Positions 61,004 to 64,000 of a stretch of DNA of 64,000 bases are shown here, piece by piece. This stretch comes from JANNYA01 sp031422315. GTDB lineage: Bacteria > Pseudomonadota > Gammaproteobacteria > Xanthomonadales > SZUA-5. The notes under the pieces were generated by a model that did not search any database, was not told the origin of the DNA, and saw nothing but the letters and a program-made list of their open reading frames with translations. The position numbers and the translations under genes were made by a program. Where the stretch lies: assembly GCA_031422315.1 (NCBI GenBank), contig JANOQN010000064.1, positions 124,001 through 188,000 of the forward strand, written 5' to 3'. The first letter of the stretch is position 1. Each line of letters begins with the position of its first letter.

Positions 61004-62479
61004 ATGAATTTAACCGCTAACAACTCATTGAAAATCACAATTAATCAGCAAAGCCATGTGCTGCAATCAAGCACGCTCGGGTACAACGAAACGCTGCTCA
61101 AAACGCTGCATAAGCTGGGCTTGCAAGGCACCAAAGAAGGATGTGGCGATGGTGATTGCGGTGCCTGCACTGTGGCTTGGTGCGCGCCGCAAAAAACCTA
61201 TGCCGATGATGATCACACTCTGCCCGCTCGCTATTTGGCGATCAATAGCTGCTTAGTGCCGACTGCGCAATTGGCCGGAAGCAGGGTTTTAACGGTCGAA
61301 GGCATTTCGCAGCTAAGCGCTGAGCCCGCCGCACTGCACCCGGTGCAGCAGGCGATGATCGACTGCGCAGGCTCGCAGTGCGGCTATTGCACTCCGGGCT
61401 TTGTTATGAGCCTTTTTTGCGACTATCACGCGAACAGCTTGAGCGATTTGAGCGTAGAAGGTAATCTGTGCCGCTGCACCGGCTACACCAGTATTCGCCA
61501 GGCGATTGAAAAGCTGAAGTTGCAGCAACCGAATCCGATTCCTCGTCATCCCCGCGCAGGCGGGGATCCAGGCAAGGTGTCAATACTCAATCAAACTGAT
61601 AGCGAAGCCAGTGCAAACTCCCTGTTTCTACCAACGAGCTTGAGCGAAGCGCTCACACTCAAACAAACCAATCCCGACGCACTTTGGCTAGCCGGCGGCA
61701 CCGATCTGGGACTAGCGTTTTCCCAATGTGGCGGCGCGACTAGGCATATCGCGCTGGATCAAATACCGGAGTTGCAGCGACTTGAGCTCACCGAGCGTGC
61801 GTTGCACATTGGCGGCGCAGTGCCGCTTGCCGGGCTTCTGGCGTTGCTAGAATCGCACAGCAGTTTCGAACCTATCACGCGCATGCTGCACTGGTTTGCC
61901 GCACGCCAAGTGCGTAACCGCGCCACCATTGGTGGCAATTTGGGTACGGCATCACCCATTGGCGATTTGCTGCCCGTATTGCTAGCTTTGGACGCGCAGA
62001 TCGTTCTAGCTGGGCCCACGGGTGAGCGCACAGTTAATGCCGCTGATTACTTTTTGAGCTATCGAACAACCGAGTGCAAGCCAGATGAGCTAGTGCTGCG
62101 CGTGGACATTGCCAAACCAAAGCCGGGTTGCAACAGCCAGAGTTACAAAGTCGGCAAGCGCGGCAGTGACGATATCAGCATCGTGTCCAGCTGCTTCCAG
62201 CTTGGGGTTGACGCAAATAACCGAGTTGATTTTGCACGCTTGGCTTACGGCGGTGTGGCGGCGGTGCCAATTCGCGCAATCGCCGCTGAAAATGCGCTGA
62301 TAGGGGTGTCTGCAACCGATGACTTGCTCGATATCGTCAAGCCGATTTTACTGAGCACATTACAGCCGCTCAGCGATTTTCGCGCCAATGCAGCCTATCG
62401 CCAGCAGTTGATCGTCAATCTGTTCGATAAATTTTTGCGCGAACAGCAAGCCAATTTGCATGGAGAAGTCCATGGATAA
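61004..62479 (+). CDS. xdhA: Xanthine dehydrogenase small subunit (XdhA)
   Basis: A 491-residue subunit from ATG 61004 (GTG 60989 upstream). The plant-type [2Fe-2S] domain has C47-GDGD-C52-GA-C55, and a second cluster domain has QCGYCTPGF and NLCRCTGY. The FAD domain (about residues 205-490) includes LWLAGGTDLGL and RNRATIGGNLGTASPIGDLLPVLLAL. A REP-like repeat is inserted in frame in the linker (residues 180-190, RHPRAGGDPG). It overlaps xdhB by 8 bp. xdhC is not within view. Confidence 0.95.
   Translation: MNLTANNSLKITINQQSHVLQSSTLGYNETLLKTLHKLGLQGTKEGCGDGDCGACTVAWCAPQKTYADDDHTLPARYLAINSCLVPTAQLAGSRVLTVEGISQLSAEPAALHPVQQAMIDCAGSQCGYCTPGFVMSLFCDYHANSLSDLSVEGNLCRCTGYTSIRQAIEKLKLQQPNPIPRHPRAGGDPGKVSILNQTDSEASANSLFLPTSLSEALTLKQTNPDALWLAGGTDLGLAFSQCGGATRHIALDQIPELQRLELTERALHIGGAVPLAGLLALLESHSSFEPITRMLHWFAARQVRNRATIGGNLGTASPIGDLLPVLLALDAQIVLAGPTGERTVNAADYFLSYRTTECKPDELVLRVDIAKPKPGCNSQSYKVGKRGSDDISIVSSCFQLGVDANNRVDFARLAYGGVAAVPIRAIAAENALIGVSATDDLLDIVKPILLSTLQPLSDFRANAAYRQQLIVNLFDKFLREQQANLHGEVHG
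61541..61570 (+). repeat. REP-like palindrome inserted in frame within xdhA
   Basis: CCTCGTCATCCCCGCGCAGG... at 61541-61570 is the same 30-bp repeat as at 39192-39220. It starts on a codon boundary (codon 180) and reads as PRHPRAGGDP, in the linker between the iron-sulfur and FAD domains, so the reading frame is preserved. Related subunits normally have a shorter, variable linker here. Confidence 0.8.
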
Positions 62480-64000
62480 ATCCAGCCCACACGAAAGCGC
62501 GCGCGGTCATGTGACTGGATCGGCGCGCTACTGTCATGATCTGCCCGCGCCAGCTGGCACGCTGATGTTGTATCCGGTCATGAGCCCACACGCGCACGCC
62601 GAGCTTTTGAGTATTGATACCGATGCCGCACGCATGGCCCCTGGCGTACACGCAGTGCTGACCGCCGCCGATATTCCAGGCGAAAATGACACTGGCCCGA
62701 TTGTGCATGATGAGGTGCTGCTGCCGACGAATCGGATCAGCTTTCACAGCCAAGCGATTGCCTGGATTGCCGCTGAAACCGAGGCGCAGGCGCAATTCGC
62801 CGCCGGTTTGGTTACCACGAAAATGCAGGCGCTGCCTGCAATTTTGTCTATTGAAGCGGCGGAGGCGACGGGCAGTTTTCATGGTCAAACGCAAATCTTG
62901 AACAAAGGCGATGCCGCCGCTGCAATCGACGCAAGCACACATGTTGTGCAAGGTGAAGTGCGCTGCGGTGAACAAGATCACTTCTACTTGGAAACCCAGG
63001 CCAGCTTTGCCAGTGTTGATGGTGATGGACATATCAACGTGGTGTGCTCCACCCAACACCCCAGCGAAACGCAGCACATTGTCGCGCGCGTTTTGGGGCT
63101 GAAGTATCACCAAGTCAGCGTGACGTGCCTGCGTATGGGCGGCGGCTTTGGCGGCAAAGAAACCCAGGCGAACGGTTTTGCTGCGTTGGCTGCATTGGCT
63201 GCGGTAAAAACCGGGCGCGCGGTGAAAGTTAAGCTCAAACGCGAGCACGATATGAAGCTGACCGGCAAGCGGCACGCGTTTCGCATGCGCTACACATTGG
63301 GCTTTAGCACCGATGGATTGATTGCAGGTTTGCAAGCGGAGCTAATCGCCGACGCCGGTTGGAGCATGGACTTATCGCCACCCGTTTTGATGCGCGCGAT
63401 GGTGCACGTCGATAACGCCTACTACTTGCCGGCAGTGGCGCTGACCGGAAAATTAGCGCGCACGAACAAAACCTCTGCCACCGCGTTTCGCGGCTTTGGT
63501 GGGCCGCAAGGCTTGCTGCTTGCGGAAGAATTGGTTGATCACGTCGCGCGATATTTGGACATGCCTGCAGAGCAAATTCGCGCGCGCAATTTTTATCGCA
63601 AAGGCGCAGAGATAACGCATTACGGTCAAGCGCTGACGGCCACTGATTTACCCGTGGGCGAGCCCAGCCGCATGAGCCGCATCTGGAATACTTTGCATCA
63701 GCAAGGCGATTACGCGCCCAGAAAAATCGCGGTGCAGCAGTTCAATCAGAACGCGAATAGCGCTAATAGTAAAAAGCGTGGGCTAGCGATGACGCCGGTC
63801 AAATTTGGCATCTCATTTAATAAGGTTCAGTACAATCAGGCCGGCGCGCTGGTTCTGATTTACGCCGATGGCAGCGTGCAGATCAATCATGGCGGCACCG
63901 AAATGGGCCAGGGTTTGCACACCAAGATGCGAACCGTGGCAGCGCGTGTGCTCGGCATATCTGAGCGGCATATTCGCGTGATGAATACCAGCACCGAAAA
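62472..64000 (+). CDS. xdhB: Xanthine dehydrogenase large (molybdopterin) subunit, 3' truncated by window edge
   Basis: An open frame from ATG 62472 (8-bp overlap with xdhA) to the last base, 509 codons without a stop. It encodes MDKSSPHESARGHVTGSARY, ending ...ISERHIRVMNTSTEK. Molybdenum-cofactor subunit motifs: CGEQDHFYLETQ, MGGGFGGKETQ, TSATAFRGFGGPQG and VQINHGGTEMGQGLHTKM. It binds Moco and catalyses hydroxylation of hypoxanthine and xanthine; electrons pass to XdhA clusters and FAD. The remaining C-terminal part (about 250 or more residues) lies outside. Confidence 0.95.
   Translation, partial: MDKSSPHESARGHVTGSARYCHDLPAPAGTLMLYPVMSPHAHAELLSIDTDAARMAPGVHAVLTAADIPGENDTGPIVHDEVLLPTNRISFHSQAIAWIAAETEAQAQFAAGLVTTKMQALPAILSIEAAEATGSFHGQTQILNKGDAAAAIDASTHVVQGEVRCGEQDHFYLETQASFASVDGDGHINVVCSTQHPSETQHIVARVLGLKYHQVSVTCLRMGGGFGGKETQANGFAALAALAAVKTGRAVKVKLKREHDMKLTGKRHAFRMRYTLGFSTDGLIAGLQAELIADAGWSMDLSPPVLMRAMVHVDNAYYLPAVALTGKLARTNKTSATAFRGFGGPQGLLLAEELVDHVARYLDMPAEQIRARNFYRKGAEITHYGQALTATDLPVGEPSRMSRIWNTLHQQGDYAPRKIAVQQFNQNANSANSKKRGLAMTPVKFGISFNKVQYNQAGALVLIYADGSVQINHGGTEMGQGLHTKMRTVAARVLGISERHIRVMNTSTE

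Noticed and set aside
62415..63335. Long antisense open frame (306 codons) over xdhA/xdhB
   Set aside because: The opposite strand carries clear, conserved molybdopterin-subunit motifs; the antisense translation has no recognisable features and reflects codon bias.
1..64000. CRISPR arrays, prophage, integron or complete insertion sequences
   Set aside because: No regularly spaced direct repeats, phage structural genes, integrase or transposase genes were seen on either strand.

Overview
The window is a densely coded stretch of a proteobacterial chromosome with moderate GC. LptF/LptG, DNR/FNR- and Zur-like operators, tRNA-Gln next to prs, panD next to pgi, dispersed GTCATnCCCGC-type palindromes and a secreted protein ending in ...DGFEG point to a gammaproteobacterium, most likely related to Xanthomonadales (Lysobacterales). 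The species cannot be named from the sequence alone. No complete insertion sequence, prophage, rRNA or CRISPR array is visible. Mobile DNA is limited to small palindromic repeats, one MITE-like element and one solo MITE end.

Layout. 0-6.5 kb: TetR regulator and a tripartite RND efflux operon (TolC-like, lipoprotein adaptor, permease). 6.5-16.6 kb: housekeeping genes (aat, a PilZ protein, fadD, mutL, a small outer-membrane barrel, an SDR, a secreted nuclease, phoH). 16.7-25.4 kb: an apparent zinc-starvation locus. It holds a COG0523 (CobW-type) GTPase, a secreted esterase, a DUF3299 lipoprotein, a TonB-dependent receptor and an ABC ATPase with two ABC-2/DUF3526 permeases; near-consensus Zur boxes lie 27-28 nt before the GTPase and the receptor. 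A DUF2796 (ZrgA-type) periplasmic zinc protein with a weaker Zur-like box lies separately at 49.0-49.6 kb. 25.8-32.9 kb: an orphan GAF histidine kinase, then a denitrification-type block (universal stress protein, alginate-export-type porin, NirK fused to cytochrome c, NirV, SCO) with three FNR/DNR-type boxes. 33-42 kb: a diguanylate cyclase, a 1354-residue subtilisin-like protease and a large secreted LVIVD-repeat protein, with a cluster of palindromic repeats. 42-49 kb: a YqhA-type membrane protein, a frameshifted Mpo1-like gene, dcd, gcvP, lptF, lptG. 49-58 kb: a lipoprotein, an orphan ParA, tRNA-Gln, prs, panB, panC, a candidate small RNA, a CapD-type sugar-nucleotide dehydratase, pgi, panD. 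58-64 kb: DUF4262 and Uma2 genes, a CNT nucleoside transporter, and xanthine dehydrogenase xdhA and xdhB (xdhB runs off the right edge).

How the parts work together. The main candidate for an under-described system is the Zur-type zinc locus: outer-membrane uptake, a periplasmic esterase and lipoprotein, an ABC-2-type transporter and a zinc GTPase, with the ZrgA partner displaced about 25 kb. A second regulon ties nitrite reduction, copper insertion, a porin and a stress protein to anaerobic/NO-type operators. A nucleoside importer next to xanthine dehydrogenase suggests purine salvage and catabolism. Gene starts were often moved inward to an ATG or GTG with a better signal peptide or family match; this is stated in each entry.
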